DNA from: UBA2040 sp963977135
GTDB taxonomy: Bacteria; Bacteroidota; Bacteroidia; Flavobacteriales_D; Crocinitomicaceae
Direction: 5' to 3'
DNA: 64,000 nucleotides
NCBI GenBank assembly: GCA_963977135.1
Contig: CAXBNN010000001.1
Coordinates: 1 to 64,000 of the forward strand
Part shown: positions 24,755 through 33,879 of the stretch, in pieces
Position numbering within the stretch: position 1 is the first letter of the stretch
How the letters are laid out: each line of letters begins with the position of its first letter
The notes under the pieces: model-generated
Databases searched by the model: none
Told to the model about the DNA's origin: nothing
Seen by the model: only the letters and a program-made list of their open reading frames with translations
Program-made: the position numbers and the translations under genes

Positions 24755-26107
24755 TTAATTCAAAAAAAACTTTGGCGTAAAACGTTTCCATTTCTCTGGA
24801 TTTATTATTTCTAGCAGAAAAACAACCATGATAAAAATATTCATTGCAGCAAGTAATTGTCTATAATCGCTTTCTACGCCGAATTCATAAATTCCATAGC
24901 TGAAAATCGCGAAAAATGAAGCCAAAAGAACGGACCATGAAAAATGAAATATTGAAAGAGTAAGTGGTAAAATCCAATACCAGGGATGAACGGTAGTGGT
25001 GAGGAAATAATAGATCATTACTCCCCAAAACATTCTTTTCAGCATATCTAGATAATTAACCTTACTTCTGTTCCAGGCTATTCCTAAGATTAGTAACAAC
25101 GCCCATTTAGCCAATTGTGGCGCGTACAAACTAGTTAAATTCCAACCATGTTTCAGTATTCCGAATCGCAAATAAGGGTAGAGTAGGAAGGAGTTAAATT
25201 CAAATTGGCGGAAATAGAGCTGTAAACTTTTGATGAAGTTGTTAATATTGGAAGGACTTAGGAAAACGAACGAAAGCAGAATAACAGCGATTCCAGAATA
25301 GATATAGTATAGCAAAGCTTTTTTACAACCGAGATAAGAGAGTAAAAACGGAAGTAAAAGTAAAGGAATCAATTTCACGTGAACGCCAGCAGCAAAAAGA
25401 AGTGCGGAGAAAAGAAGTTTTTGTTTCAAAAGGAGATTGAGTGCCGCTAAAAGAAAAGCTACGGTTACCAATTCAAAGTGTAAATTTCCCATGGACTCCA
25501 AAACAACCAATGGATTGAGAATGAAATAATAGATCCGTTTTTCATTCATTCCCATAAGACTAAGCAATGATTTTAGATGATAAAGTCCAAAAAGTAAGCT
25601 GAGGAAAACCAAAGCTCGCATTACGAAAACATTCGTACCAATATCATTTGAAAACAACGTTGATGCGTAAAAATAGAATTGATTGACAGTAGGATAACAA
25701 GAATAGTTAGATCGTGACAGCTCGCCCATTCCCGCGTATAAATCCAAATAATAACAGTCAGTAAATGTTCGACTTTGAATAAGTTGGTTCGGAGTGAAAT
25801 CAAATGGATTGATACCCAACTGAATCATTTCACCGTCCCAAAGAAATCGAAAATAGTCATTGGACAAATAGGGCAACTGCCAAAATGCCATTGAGTACAG
25901 AACTGTGGCGCCGACCCAAAAAGCAATAGGACTGATTTTTTCAGATTGAAAAAGCAGGATTACATATGCTGTGAAGGCAAATGAATAAATTGAAACTAAG
26001 GTGTTAACATGGCCAGATTGGCTCAGTTGAAAAAGCCAAAAGAAAGAGGACAGAAGCAGCACCCAAGAAAATAGTACTAGTTTATTTCTTGGAATACTTT
26101 CAGTCAA
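24755..26107 (-). CDS. GT-C fold mannosyltransferase-like integral membrane protein
   Basis: A 450-residue protein with about 11-12 hydrophobic segments. The first external loop carries LSNDYFRFLWDGEMIQLGINPF, the acidic-loop pattern (SDDxxRYLWDG-like) of polyprenol-phosphate-mannose-dependent GT-C/GT87-like enzymes. The substrate is unknown. Two bases separate it from the upstream GT2 gene, so it is the last member of the redox/glycosyltransferase cluster. In that cluster the small DPM-like GT2 could supply polyprenyl-phosphate-sugar to this enzyme (inference). Confidence 0.8.
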   Translation of the reverse strand: MTESIPRNKLVLFSWVLLLSSFFWLFQLSQSGHVNTLVSIYSFAFTAYVILLFQSEKISPIAFWVGATVLYSMAFWQLPYLSNDYFRFLWDGEMIQLGINPFDFTPNQLIQSRTFTDCYYLDLYAGMGELSRSNYSCYPTVNQFYFYASTLFSNDIGTNVFVMRALVFLSLLFGLYHLKSLLSLMGMNEKRIYYFILNPLVVLESMGNLHFELVTVAFLLAALNLLLKQKLLFSALLFAAGVHVKLIPLLLLPFLLSYLGCKKALLYYIYSGIAVILLSFVFLSPSNINNFIKSLQLYFRQFEFNSFLLYPYLRFGILKHGWNLTSLYAPQLAKWALLLILGIAWNRSKVNYLDMLKRMFWGVMIYYFLTTTVHPWYWILPLTLSIFHFSWSVLLASFFAIFSYGIYEFGVESDYRQLLAAMNIFIMVVFLLEIINPEKWKRFTPKFFLN

Positions 26108-26109
26108 AT

Positions 26110-27984
26110 CTAAGCTTTATTTGAAGCTCGAAGTTCTGACAAAGTGTAGAAAAACACCATACCATACCCAGTCGCTAACATGAGGTGAAAAGGAACCATA
26201 CCGAAATCACCAAAAATTAATCGATTAATCGCTGTGAAGCCAAAGACAACAAACAAAATAAACTCACCTACATTAATGATAGATAAACTCTTTTTGTCGT
26301 ATTTATTCGATTTAAATTCTCCTTTTTTCAAAACGTTGAATTTTGGTGTTCTTACGAAAGAACTTTTGATTCCCAAATATCCTTCAATTACCGCAACGGT
26401 ATTGGATAAAGATAGTCCCATTGATACAATTAAAAACTGGAAGAAGCGTACAATGAATTTCCCAAAGGATTTCAATGTATTTGCAGTTTTATCTCGATAC
26501 GACATCCAGTAATAATACATTAAGAACACTGTTGAGATAATGAATAGAGAACCGAATTTAATCAAGGCATCTAAGTCCGAGAAACTGTCTTTTATGTGTA
26601 AAATAGGGATAGTCAGTAAACTCAGCAATAAGATAAAAATGAATACTGATGAGTTGAACAAATGTGAAAGTCCGTGAACTTTGTCACCAGCTTTTACGCC
26701 TTTAGCTGTTAAAATTCGTTTCCACATTTTAATGAAACATTCAGCTCCACCCTTCATCCAACGGTGTTGTTGGTTTTTCAATGCAGACATTGTAATAGGT
26801 AATTCAGCCGGAGCAATGATATGCTCACAGTATTGAAATTTCCATCCTTTCAATTGAGCTCTGTAGCTCAAATCCAAATCTTCTGTCAAAGTATCATGTT
26901 CCCAACCACCTGCATCTTCGATACAAGTTTTCCGCCAAACACCACCAGTCCCATTGAAATTGATGAAATGTCCGCTAGCTGTTCTACCGCCCTGTTCAAT
27001 TGCAAAGTGACCATTCAAACCAAAAGCTTGAAGTTCTGTCAACAAAGAATAGTCTTTATTCAAATGTCCCCAACGCGTTTGTACAACACCAATTTTTTCA
27101 TTTTGGAAGTAAGGCATTGCATTTCGCAACCAATCTTTTTCAGGAACGAAATCTGCATCAAAAATAGCGATGAACTCTCCTTGTACTTGATCCATTGCTG
27201 CATCCAATGCGCCTGCCTTGTATCCTGTTCTGTCAGTTCTATGAACGTGTTGAATGTTAATTCCGCGAGCAGCAACTTCCGCCACTTTTTTCGCAATTAC
27301 ATCTTTTGTTTCATCAGTAGAATCGTCCAAAACTTGAATTTGCATTCTATCTATAGGATAATCAAATTCAGCAGCCTTTTCAATAATTCTATCGGCAACA
27401 TACAATTCGTTGTACATCGGTAATTGAACAGTAACGAAAGGAGCGTTTGCTTCATTCAAAAGTGGTCGAACTTCTTCTGCTTTTTTCTTGCGGTTTCTAG
27501 CGTATGCAATGGCTAGTGAAACTTGTAAGACACTGTAAAAGAAAATCATAGCCAAGCAAAAAGCATAAATACCAAGAAGAATTTTTGCTGTAAAATGCGA
27601 CCAATAGTGTTCTTTGCCATTCCAATCTCCCCAATTGAACATCCAAGTTACTTTTTGAGAAATTTGGAAATCAACATTTGGTTGGTGCGTCGGTGTAACT
27701 TCAAAGTTGAAACCTTTGTTGTTGTAATCCTTGTCATTGAGCGTCAATGCGTATTTCCCAAAGGGAATATTAGCGAAGGTAAATTTACCATCACCATCAG
27801 TTTCAGCCTTAAATGCTACTTTGGTTTCAAGATTGATAGCATTAAGCTTAATCTCGTCTAAAGTCCAATTCGTTTTTTCATCGCGAATTACGCCAGACAC
27901 AGACGTTACATCACTTGAAAAGGTAAGAAAGGTCGTTAGGATAAAACCAAAAGTTAGAAGCAAGTTTTGTACAAATTTCTGCAT
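26110..27984 (-). CDS. Processive-type GT2 glycosyltransferase with N-terminal carboxypeptidase-regulatory-like domain
   Basis: About 624 residues from the ATG at 27984; a TTG two codons upstream is not needed. A signal-like helix is followed by a carboxypeptidase-D regulatory-like beta domain (about 28-110) outside the membrane, a TM segment near 135-160, then a cytoplasmic GT2 domain with VLDDSTDET, FDADFVPE, TEDLDLSYR and QQHRWMKG (the D, D, TED and QxxRW motifs of processive synthases), and four or five C-terminal TM segments. It resembles BcsA/CgmA-like glycan synthases without a PilZ domain. The product is unknown. Confidence 0.87.
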   Translation of the reverse strand: MQKFVQNLLLTFGFILTTFLTFSSDVTSVSGVIRDEKTNWTLDEIKLNAINLETKVAFKAETDGDGKFTFANIPFGKYALTLNDKDYNNKGFNFEVTPTHQPNVDFQISQKVTWMFNWGDWNGKEHYWSHFTAKILLGIYAFCLAMIFFYSVLQVSLAIAYARNRKKKAEEVRPLLNEANAPFVTVQLPMYNELYVADRIIEKAAEFDYPIDRMQIQVLDDSTDETKDVIAKKVAEVAARGINIQHVHRTDRTGYKAGALDAAMDQVQGEFIAIFDADFVPEKDWLRNAMPYFQNEKIGVVQTRWGHLNKDYSLLTELQAFGLNGHFAIEQGGRTASGHFINFNGTGGVWRKTCIEDAGGWEHDTLTEDLDLSYRAQLKGWKFQYCEHIIAPAELPITMSALKNQQHRWMKGGAECFIKMWKRILTAKGVKAGDKVHGLSHLFNSSVFIFILLLSLLTIPILHIKDSFSDLDALIKFGSLFIISTVFLMYYYWMSYRDKTANTLKSFGKFIVRFFQFLIVSMGLSLSNTVAVIEGYLGIKSSFVRTPKFNVLKKGEFKSNKYDKKSLSIINVGEFILFVVFGFTAINRLIFGDFGMVPFHLMLATGYGMVFFYTLSELRASNKA

Positions 27985-28023
27985 AGTCAACCGAAAATAG
28001 TTATTTTTTTCTTCAATAATTTT

Positions 28024-28710
28024 TCAAAGATATTTAAAAACTGCAGAAATTATCTTAATTCCGGCAAGTATTGTTCCTTTCACAGTTCCTGAAACTTTTG
28101 AAACACCAATCCTCTTTTTATAATTGACTGGTACCTCTGTGTATTTCAAGCCTTTTTTCACGGCTTTTATCTGCATTTCAATAGTCCAACCATAGGTTTT
28201 ATCAGCCATTTCTAGTTTTTCTAATTCAACTGATTTTATTGCTCTGAACGGGCCTAAATCTGTAAACCGCGCTTTATAAAAAATCCGAATTAATTTAGTT
28301 GCTAACCAATTTCCAAAAACTTGTTGGGGAGTAAGTGAACCTCTTTCACGTTTACCGAGAACTCGAGAACCTATTACCATGTCAACATCTTGTTCAAGAA
28401 TAGGTGCCAGAACCTTGGGGATTTCTTCTGGGTAATCAGAGAAGTCTCCGTCGAGGAAAACAATAATATCCGTATCTAATTCTTTCGATTTTTCAATTCC
28501 GAGCAAACAAGCCCAACCATAACCTTTGCGACTTTCTTCTAGAACTATTGCTCCGGCGGATTTTGCAATTTCTATCGTATTGTCGGTCGAAGTGTTGCTC
28601 ACAACAATAACGTGTTTCACTGCATCTTTCGGAATAGCATCGATTACCTTTCCTATTGATTTTTCTTCGTTAAACGCAGGTATAATTACCGTTACAATAG
28701 GTTTTTGCAT
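28024..28710 (-). CDS. GT2 glycosyltransferase, dolichol-phosphate-mannose-synthase-like
   Basis: A 228-residue cytoplasmic GT2 protein. It has IIPAFNEEKSIGKVI at the start, SNTSTDNT, FLDGDFSDYPEEIP with the DGD metal site, GSRVLGKRERGSLTPQQ, and LGPFRAIK, the pattern of DPM1-like enzymes that load a sugar on polyprenyl phosphate. No C-terminal membrane domain is present. It is part of the minus-strand cluster between the polyferredoxin and the processive GT2. Confidence 0.88.
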   Translation of the reverse strand: MQKPIVTVIIPAFNEEKSIGKVIDAIPKDAVKHVIVVSNTSTDNTIEIAKSAGAIVLEESRKGYGWACLLGIEKSKELDTDIIVFLDGDFSDYPEEIPKVLAPILEQDVDMVIGSRVLGKRERGSLTPQQVFGNWLATKLIRIFYKARFTDLGPFRAIKSVELEKLEMADKTYGWTIEMQIKAVKKGLKYTEVPVNYKKRIGVSKVSGTVKGTILAGIKIISAVFKYL

Positions 28711-28752
28711 GGAATTTTGATATAGACTTTAGTCGTTGACGATTTGATGAGC

Positions 28753-30573
28753 TTATTTTTCAATTGAGTGAAATCCTTGTAAAGAAATACCTTCCTTACC
28801 AATTAATATAGGATTGTCGTTTATTCTTCCTTCTTCAGGTCCATTTTCTAATTTTAAAACTCCTCTAGGACATACAGCAGAGCAAACACCGCACCCAACA
28901 CAACTTGCACGCACGATATTTTGACCTTTTTGAGCATAGGCTCTCACGTCAATTCCTTGTTCACAATAGGTTGAGCAATTTCCACAAGAGATGCATTGTC
29001 CGCCGTTTGTCGTAATTCTAAATCTAGATTTGAAACGTTGGATAATCCCCATGTATCCGGCCATTGGGCAACCAAACCGGCACCAAATTCGATTACCAAG
29101 AATAGGGTAGAAGCCAACGCCAATTACACCAGAAAATGCAGCTCCAACGAAAAATCCGTAGGTGCTTTTTAAACTTTTACTTTCCAGAATAAATGCATTT
29201 TTATAGCCAAAAATGTAGCTAAGAACGAAGAGAACAAAAATGATGACCAGGGTTATCATTCCTACTGCTAAATAAGTGTGCTTGTGGTCTCTTTTTTTCG
29301 ATTGGTTGTAAAGAAAAAGAAAACTAAGTATCATTAGAACGGCAATGAAAGCAAAGAACCCATTCCTATTGATAACCGTGAAGCCAATTCCATATTCTTT
29401 GCCCGTGAAAAACGGAATTAAAACGGCAATGGTCATAAGCATAACAAAAACCATCACGGAATGAATAACCCAACGTTCTATTTTCCAAGCCTGAATTGAT
29501 TTATTGGACAAATGTCTGAATCCGTCGCCAGCCGTTTCTGCAAGGCCACCACATCCACAAATCCAACTACAATACCATCTTTTTCCGACCAAATAGGTCA
29601 ATAAAGGTGTGGCAATTAAAAACATCAATAAACCCAAAGTCAAATACAGCATGCCAATAGGTTGATACGCTTTATTAGAATAAGCCATCAATCTATCAGG
29701 GAGAAAAGCGTCGTAATTTAAAGGCCAAGAATTAATTGGATTCGCATTATAATAACCTTGATAAACAGATTCGCCATCAATCATTGTTGTGGCACTATTG
29801 AAACTTAAGGCTTCGAGAATATTTGGAATAAAATAGGCTAGTACAACTTGAGAAAAGATAACGACAATTGTTCGGATAAGCTGGTATCGATTATTGCGAT
29901 ATTTCACCATAAATTTGATTCCTAAGAAAAGAATAACGAACGTGTAAAATGTTCCATAAACGAACCATTTATCCGCTGATTTTCCTCTGAAAAGCATAGA
30001 AAGGGAATCAAACATACCTATTAAAACAGGGAATGGATCTTTGCCCCAATAGAGAACTATGTAGAAGTAACTCAAAAACAAACCAAGAGCCCAACCAATT
30101 ATTCCTCTTCCTGTCAAATTCGAAGTCCAAACACCATTGTTTTTGATTCCAGCGGTGTGATGAGCGTAAAGGCCATACATATTGAGTCCAATACCGAGAA
30201 TCATCGCTGTGAAAGATATAATCAATGAATTATCAGGTGAGAAAAATGTCATTCCACCCATTGCGAAAAGAATTAATCCAAATCCGAAAAGTGAAAACAG
30301 CAATGCCAGCCAACGAATGCCTGAAGTTTCACTAGAAAAAATGGCGTCTTTAAAAATTGAACCATTTCTGTAAGTAAATGAAAAAGAGCCGGCAAGCATT
30401 AATCCAAATGAACCAAGAGCGTATAAATAGCGTGATTCGCTTTTTTCCGTATAACACTGAAATAAAACGGCTATGCCTGCAAGAAATAATCCTATTCCAA
30501 TTTTCTTGAAAAGGTCAAGTGCTTGACTTTGGTCGCCAGCAATGGACAGATTGTTGTCTTGATTATTTTTCAT
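28753..30573 (-). CDS. Membrane-bound polyferredoxin (NosR/CcoG-like 4Fe-4S protein)
   Basis: A 606-residue protein with ten or more hydrophobic segments. Two conserved Cys pairs lie in cytoplasmic-loop positions, YCSWICGCGG (near 335-345) and CRFGCPMAGYMG (near 505), as in NosR/RnfC-like membrane electron-transfer proteins. The C-terminus has two ferredoxin motifs, CISCGNCSTYCEQG and CVGCGVCSAVCPRG, each suited to a 4Fe-4S cluster (the first ends in CEQG in place of CP). Its start overlaps the flavoprotein gene by 11 bp, so the two are co-translated and are likely electron-transfer partners. Confidence 0.85.
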   Translation of the reverse strand: MKNNQDNNLSIAGDQSQALDLFKKIGIGLFLAGIAVLFQCYTEKSESRYLYALGSFGLMLAGSFSFTYRNGSIFKDAIFSSETSGIRWLALLFSLFGFGLILFAMGGMTFFSPDNSLIISFTAMILGIGLNMYGLYAHHTAGIKNNGVWTSNLTGRGIIGWALGLFLSYFYIVLYWGKDPFPVLIGMFDSLSMLFRGKSADKWFVYGTFYTFVILFLGIKFMVKYRNNRYQLIRTIVVIFSQVVLAYFIPNILEALSFNSATTMIDGESVYQGYYNANPINSWPLNYDAFLPDRLMAYSNKAYQPIGMLYLTLGLLMFLIATPLLTYLVGKRWYCSWICGCGGLAETAGDGFRHLSNKSIQAWKIERWVIHSVMVFVMLMTIAVLIPFFTGKEYGIGFTVINRNGFFAFIAVLMILSFLFLYNQSKKRDHKHTYLAVGMITLVIIFVLFVLSYIFGYKNAFILESKSLKSTYGFFVGAAFSGVIGVGFYPILGNRIWCRFGCPMAGYMGIIQRFKSRFRITTNGGQCISCGNCSTYCEQGIDVRAYAQKGQNIVRASCVGCGVCSAVCPRGVLKLENGPEEGRINDNPILIGKEGISLQGFHSIEK

Positions 30574-31909
30574 TGTTCGTCAATAATTTTTGCCACCATT
30601 TTTTAGGGAGAAGGGCAATGTTCTTTTTAAATTCTTTATTGAACGAATCGATCAAATTCTGTTCGAAAGGTTTGAAAAATTCGGGATCGAAATTGGCTGA
30701 GGTGAAATTTTGAAGAACAAATGCTATGTCTTTCTTTTCGGTTAACCAAACATCTAATAATTCATGGCGCAGACGAATTCCAAAACAATTTACACCGATG
30801 AGTACTTTCGTTTTTTTATCGAAAACGAAGTGCAACATTCTTTCAGACTTTGGGTCTTCCCAGATAAATTCAGACTCAGATTCGTCACGTTTCGCGAAAA
30901 CCCAGCCATAGGTCTGGTATTCCAAATCGAAAAACTTCGCTGAGTTGAACCAGTTTCCTGGTCGATAAGCAGTTGGCTTTCCACAGATAGTTTCGGCAAC
31001 TGTTTCACCCATCATTCTGCCAGTGTACCAAACTTGTTCAATTGGTCTTCGTTTACCAATTGCTTGTCTCATTTGCACGCAGTCTCCAATTGCGTATATA
31101 TTTTTAACTGAGGTTTCTAAATTGGCATCTACCAATATTCCTCGATCCGTTTCTATTGAACTTCCGTCTAAAAATGAAATATTTGGTGAAACGCCTACTG
31201 CTAATCCTACAAATTGAACATCTAGTTTTTTACCTTTTTTGGTTGTTATTCCTTTGACTTCTTCATTTTCATCACCTAAGATTTCAACTAATTCATCTTC
31301 ATAATGCATGTGCAAACCGTGATGAAGTTTGATGTGTTCTCCCACAAAATCGGCATCAGAGTCAGGTAAAATGGCGTTCCAAAATTTTGTTTCTCGAACT
31401 AAAAAATGCACTTCTATATTTCTAGATAAGAGCATTTCAGCGAGTTCTATACCGATAAGTCCTCCGCCTATGATAACAGCTTTTTTAATTTTGTACGATC
31501 TATCTTCCAAGCTTTCTAAGTCTTGTTTAGAATATAGTCCTTGAACACCTTTGTATTGAGTTCCAGGCCAATCAAAAACATTCGATTTACTGCCAGTTGC
31601 GATAATCAAATCATCGAAAGCGACTTTATCTCCCGATTGAAGGTTTATTGTTTTTAAAGTAGAATCGATAGAATCAACTTTGTTGAAAACGAGTTTTATT
31701 CTATTCTTTTCCCAGAAATTATTCTCGTAGGGTTGTATGTCTTCGAAACGCATGTGACCCATGAAAACATACATCAATGCCGTTCTTGAGAAAAAATATT
31801 GACTTTCAGCAGAAATGACCGTGATTTCGTAACCACTTTTTTTACGAATTTCGCGAGCGGCAGTTATACCTGAAATTCCATTTCCTATAATTACAACTTT
31901 TTTACTCAC
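30563..31909 (-). CDS. FAD/NAD(P)-dependent oxidoreductase
   Basis: A 448-residue flavoprotein of the pyridine nucleotide-disulfide oxidoreductase superfamily. The FAD-binding VIIGNGISGITAAREI is at the N-terminus, the second nucleotide-binding motif VIIGGGLIGIELAEML lies near 148, and NIYAIGDC marks the C-terminal FAD contact. The redox-active disulfide of thioredoxin reductases is absent. It resembles the flavin subunits of nitrite reductase or rubredoxin reductase-type enzymes. It heads the cluster and likely passes electrons from NAD(P)H to the membrane polyferredoxin. Confidence 0.88.
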   Translation of the reverse strand: MSKKVVIIGNGISGITAAREIRKKSGYEITVISAESQYFFSRTALMYVFMGHMRFEDIQPYENNFWEKNRIKLVFNKVDSIDSTLKTINLQSGDKVAFDDLIIATGSKSNVFDWPGTQYKGVQGLYSKQDLESLEDRSYKIKKAVIIGGGLIGIELAEMLLSRNIEVHFLVRETKFWNAILPDSDADFVGEHIKLHHGLHMHYEDELVEILGDENEEVKGITTKKGKKLDVQFVGLAVGVSPNISFLDGSSIETDRGILVDANLETSVKNIYAIGDCVQMRQAIGKRRPIEQVWYTGRMMGETVAETICGKPTAYRPGNWFNSAKFFDLEYQTYGWVFAKRDESESEFIWEDPKSERMLHFVFDKKTKVLIGVNCFGIRLRHELLDVWLTEKKDIAFVLQNFTSANFDPEFFKPFEQNLIDSFNKEFKKNIALLPKKWWQKLLTNNEK

Positions 31910-32007
31910 TCCGAAATATACATTGAATACTTGACTTTGGACGTTTGAGTACTTTAAAAATTACAAAGAATGTTGAAAAATCAACTAAAACCCTGTTTAT
32001 CAAACAC

Positions 32008-32040
32008 AAAAAATCCGATTTGCAAGGCAAACCGGATTTA
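32008..32040 (-). terminator. Terminator for accA
   Basis: AAATCCGATTTGC pairs with GCAAACCGGATTT around a three-base loop; on the minus strand it is followed by TTTTTTGTGTTTG. It lies 20 bp after the accA stop. Confidence 0.8.
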
Positions 32041-32060
32041 AAATTATTAGTTGTTTGGTT

Positions 32061-33014
32061 CTATTTCCAAACCCCCATTTTGCTGAATTTCTCTATTCTA
32101 TCGTTGATTCTTTTTTCTGGTGCAATCGGTTCTAATTCTTTCAAATAACCTAGAATTGCTTTTTTGACAGCAGAATATGCTGCTTCAGGATCACGATGAG
32201 CACCATTAGATGGTTCTTTAATTACATCGTCAATGATTTTGTTCTTCAACATATCGACAGATGTTAATTTTAAAGCGTCTGCAGCTACTTCTTTATAATC
32301 CCAAGAACGCCAAAGAATTGAAGAGCAAGATTCTGGAGAAATAACGGAATACCAAGTATTTTCCATCATAACAACTTTGTCGCCAACACCAATGCCTAAC
32401 GCGCCACCAGATGCACCTTCACCAATTACGATACAGATTACAGGAACTTTCAAACGCATCATTTCCATGATATTTCGCGCAATTGCTTCACCTTGTCCAC
32501 GTTCTTCGGCTTCTAAACCTGGATATGCTCCAGGAGTATCAATTAAAGTAACTACTGGTTTGTTAAATTTTTCAGCCAATTTCATCAATCGCAAAGCCTT
32601 ACGATACCCTTCAGGATTAGGCATTCCAAAATTTCGGAATTGACGCATTTTGGTGTTTACACCTTTTTGCTGCCCAACGAACATTACTGTTTGCCCGTCC
32701 AAGTCACCAAAACCGCCAACCATTGCTTTATCATCCTTAACACCTCGATCACCGTGAAGTTCTTGGAATTTACCATTTGTCATGGCATCGATATAAGCTA
32801 AAGTATAAGGTCTTTCTGGGTGGCGAGATAATTGTACACGTTGCCAAGGAGTTAGATTAGAGAAGATTTCTTTTGTTTTAGCCTTAAGTTTTTTCTCGAG
32901 TTCCTTGATCTTGTCGTTCATATCAACTTCTGTCGATGCGCCAATTTCTTTTGTTTGCTCAATTTGCTCTTCTAACTCAAAAAGCGGTTCTTCAAAGTCT
33001 AAATACGTTGCCAT
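32061..33014 (-). CDS. accA: Acetyl-CoA carboxylase carboxyltransferase subunit alpha
   Basis: AccA with AccD transfers CO2 from carboxybiotin to acetyl-CoA to make malonyl-CoA, the committed step of fatty acid synthesis. The 317-residue protein starts at the ATG at 33014 (MATYLDFEEPL); a longer frame would run into the ispE promoter. The N-terminal helical region (EEQIEQTKEI) and the carboxyltransferase core with VTLIDTPGAYPGLEAEERGQ and IGEGASGGALGIGVGD are intact. accD is not in the window. Confidence 0.97.
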   Translation of the reverse strand: MATYLDFEEPLFELEEQIEQTKEIGASTEVDMNDKIKELEKKLKAKTKEIFSNLTPWQRVQLSRHPERPYTLAYIDAMTNGKFQELHGDRGVKDDKAMVGGFGDLDGQTVMFVGQQKGVNTKMRQFRNFGMPNPEGYRKALRLMKLAEKFNKPVVTLIDTPGAYPGLEAEERGQGEAIARNIMEMMRLKVPVICIVIGEGASGGALGIGVGDKVVMMENTWYSVISPESCSSILWRSWDYKEVAADALKLTSVDMLKNKIIDDVIKEPSNGAHRDPEAAYSAVKKAILGYLKELEPIAPEKRINDRIEKFSKMGVWK

Positions 33015-33043
33015 AGAAATTAATATTTGAGCGGCGAAAGTTA

Positions 33044-33071
33044 CAAAAATACTTCGCAAGTATTACCTTTG
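33044..33071. promoter_or_regulatory. Divergent accA/ispE promoter region
   Basis: The 61-bp gap holds a minus-strand TATTTTTG (33051-33044), giving accA a leader of about 20 bases, and a plus-strand TACCTTTG (33064-33071) ending four bases before the ispE ATG at 33076. Both are perfect TAnnTTTG matches; -33 boxes are not obvious. Confidence 0.5.
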
Positions 33072-33075
33072 ATAC

Positions 33076-33879
33076 ATGATAATGTTTTCAACTGCCAAAA
33101 TAAATTTGGGCCTTTTTATTCTTGAAAAACGCAATGATGGTTATCATTCCATTGCTTCATTGAAGTATCCAATTCCTTTAACTGACGTAATTGAAATATT
33201 GCCAGCAGACACATTTTCACTTCAAATAATTGGGAAAGAAATTGCCGGAAATATTGAAGATAATCTAATTTGGAAAGCGTACAATTTGATACGGTCTAAT
33301 CATGCTATTTCCCCGGTTCGAATTATACTTCAGAAGACCATTCCAATGGGCGCTGGTTTAGGCGGAGGATCATCAAATGCATCTTTTGTTTTGAAAGGAT
33401 TAAATGATTTTTTTGATCTGAATTTAGATGAAAATTTACTTCGGGAATATGCTGGTCATTTAGGCAGTGATTGTCCATTTTTTATTGCCAATAGTCCACA
33501 AATTGCGACTGGAAAAGGTGAGGTTTTAGAGCCATTTGACCTATCGTTGAAAGGGAAGTACTTGTATTTAATTGATCCTCAAATCCATATTGGAACAGCA
33601 GAGGCTTATTCGGGTGTAAAACCAAAAGATAGGAATTTTAATTGGGAAGAGTTGAAAAACATGAATTTTGAATTTTGGCGTAAAGACCTGAAAAATGATT
33701 TTGAAGATTCTATTTTTCCAAGGCATCCAGAATTGGCAGAATTAAAGCAGTTGCTTTATAAGAAAGGTGCTGTATATGCCTCAATGTCTGGAAGTGGAAG
33801 TTCTATCTTTGGAATTTTCGATTCGAAACCCGAAATATTTTCCAGCAAAATAGGCACCCATCGACTATTCGATCTCTAG
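33076..33879 (+). CDS. ispE: 4-diphosphocytidyl-2-C-methyl-D-erythritol kinase
   Basis: IspE phosphorylates CDP-ME in the MEP pathway of isoprenoid synthesis. A 267-residue GHMP kinase with AKINLGLFILEKRNDGYH at the N-terminus, the ATP-binding PMGAGLGGGSSNAS, and the C-terminal SMSGSGSSIFG. Start is the first ATG at 33076 or the one two codons later at 33082. Its TAG stop overlaps the stop of the convergent T9SS gene (CTAG, 33876-33879), leaving no space for a terminator. Confidence 0.95.
   Translation: MIMFSTAKINLGLFILEKRNDGYHSIASLKYPIPLTDVIEILPADTFSLQIIGKEIAGNIEDNLIWKAYNLIRSNHAISPVRIILQKTIPMGAGLGGGSSNASFVLKGLNDFFDLNLDENLLREYAGHLGSDCPFFIANSPQIATGKGEVLEPFDLSLKGKYLYLIDPQIHIGTAEAYSGVKPKDRNFNWEELKNMNFEFWRKDLKNDFEDSIFPRHPELAELKQLLYKKGAVYASMSGSGSSIFGIFDSKPEIFSSKIGTHRLFDL

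Noticed and set aside
26821..27423. A 200-codon plus-strand frame inside the processive GT2 gene
   Set aside because: It is antisense to a gene with all GT2 motifs, has odd composition (many Cys/Phe/Ser) and no family pattern.
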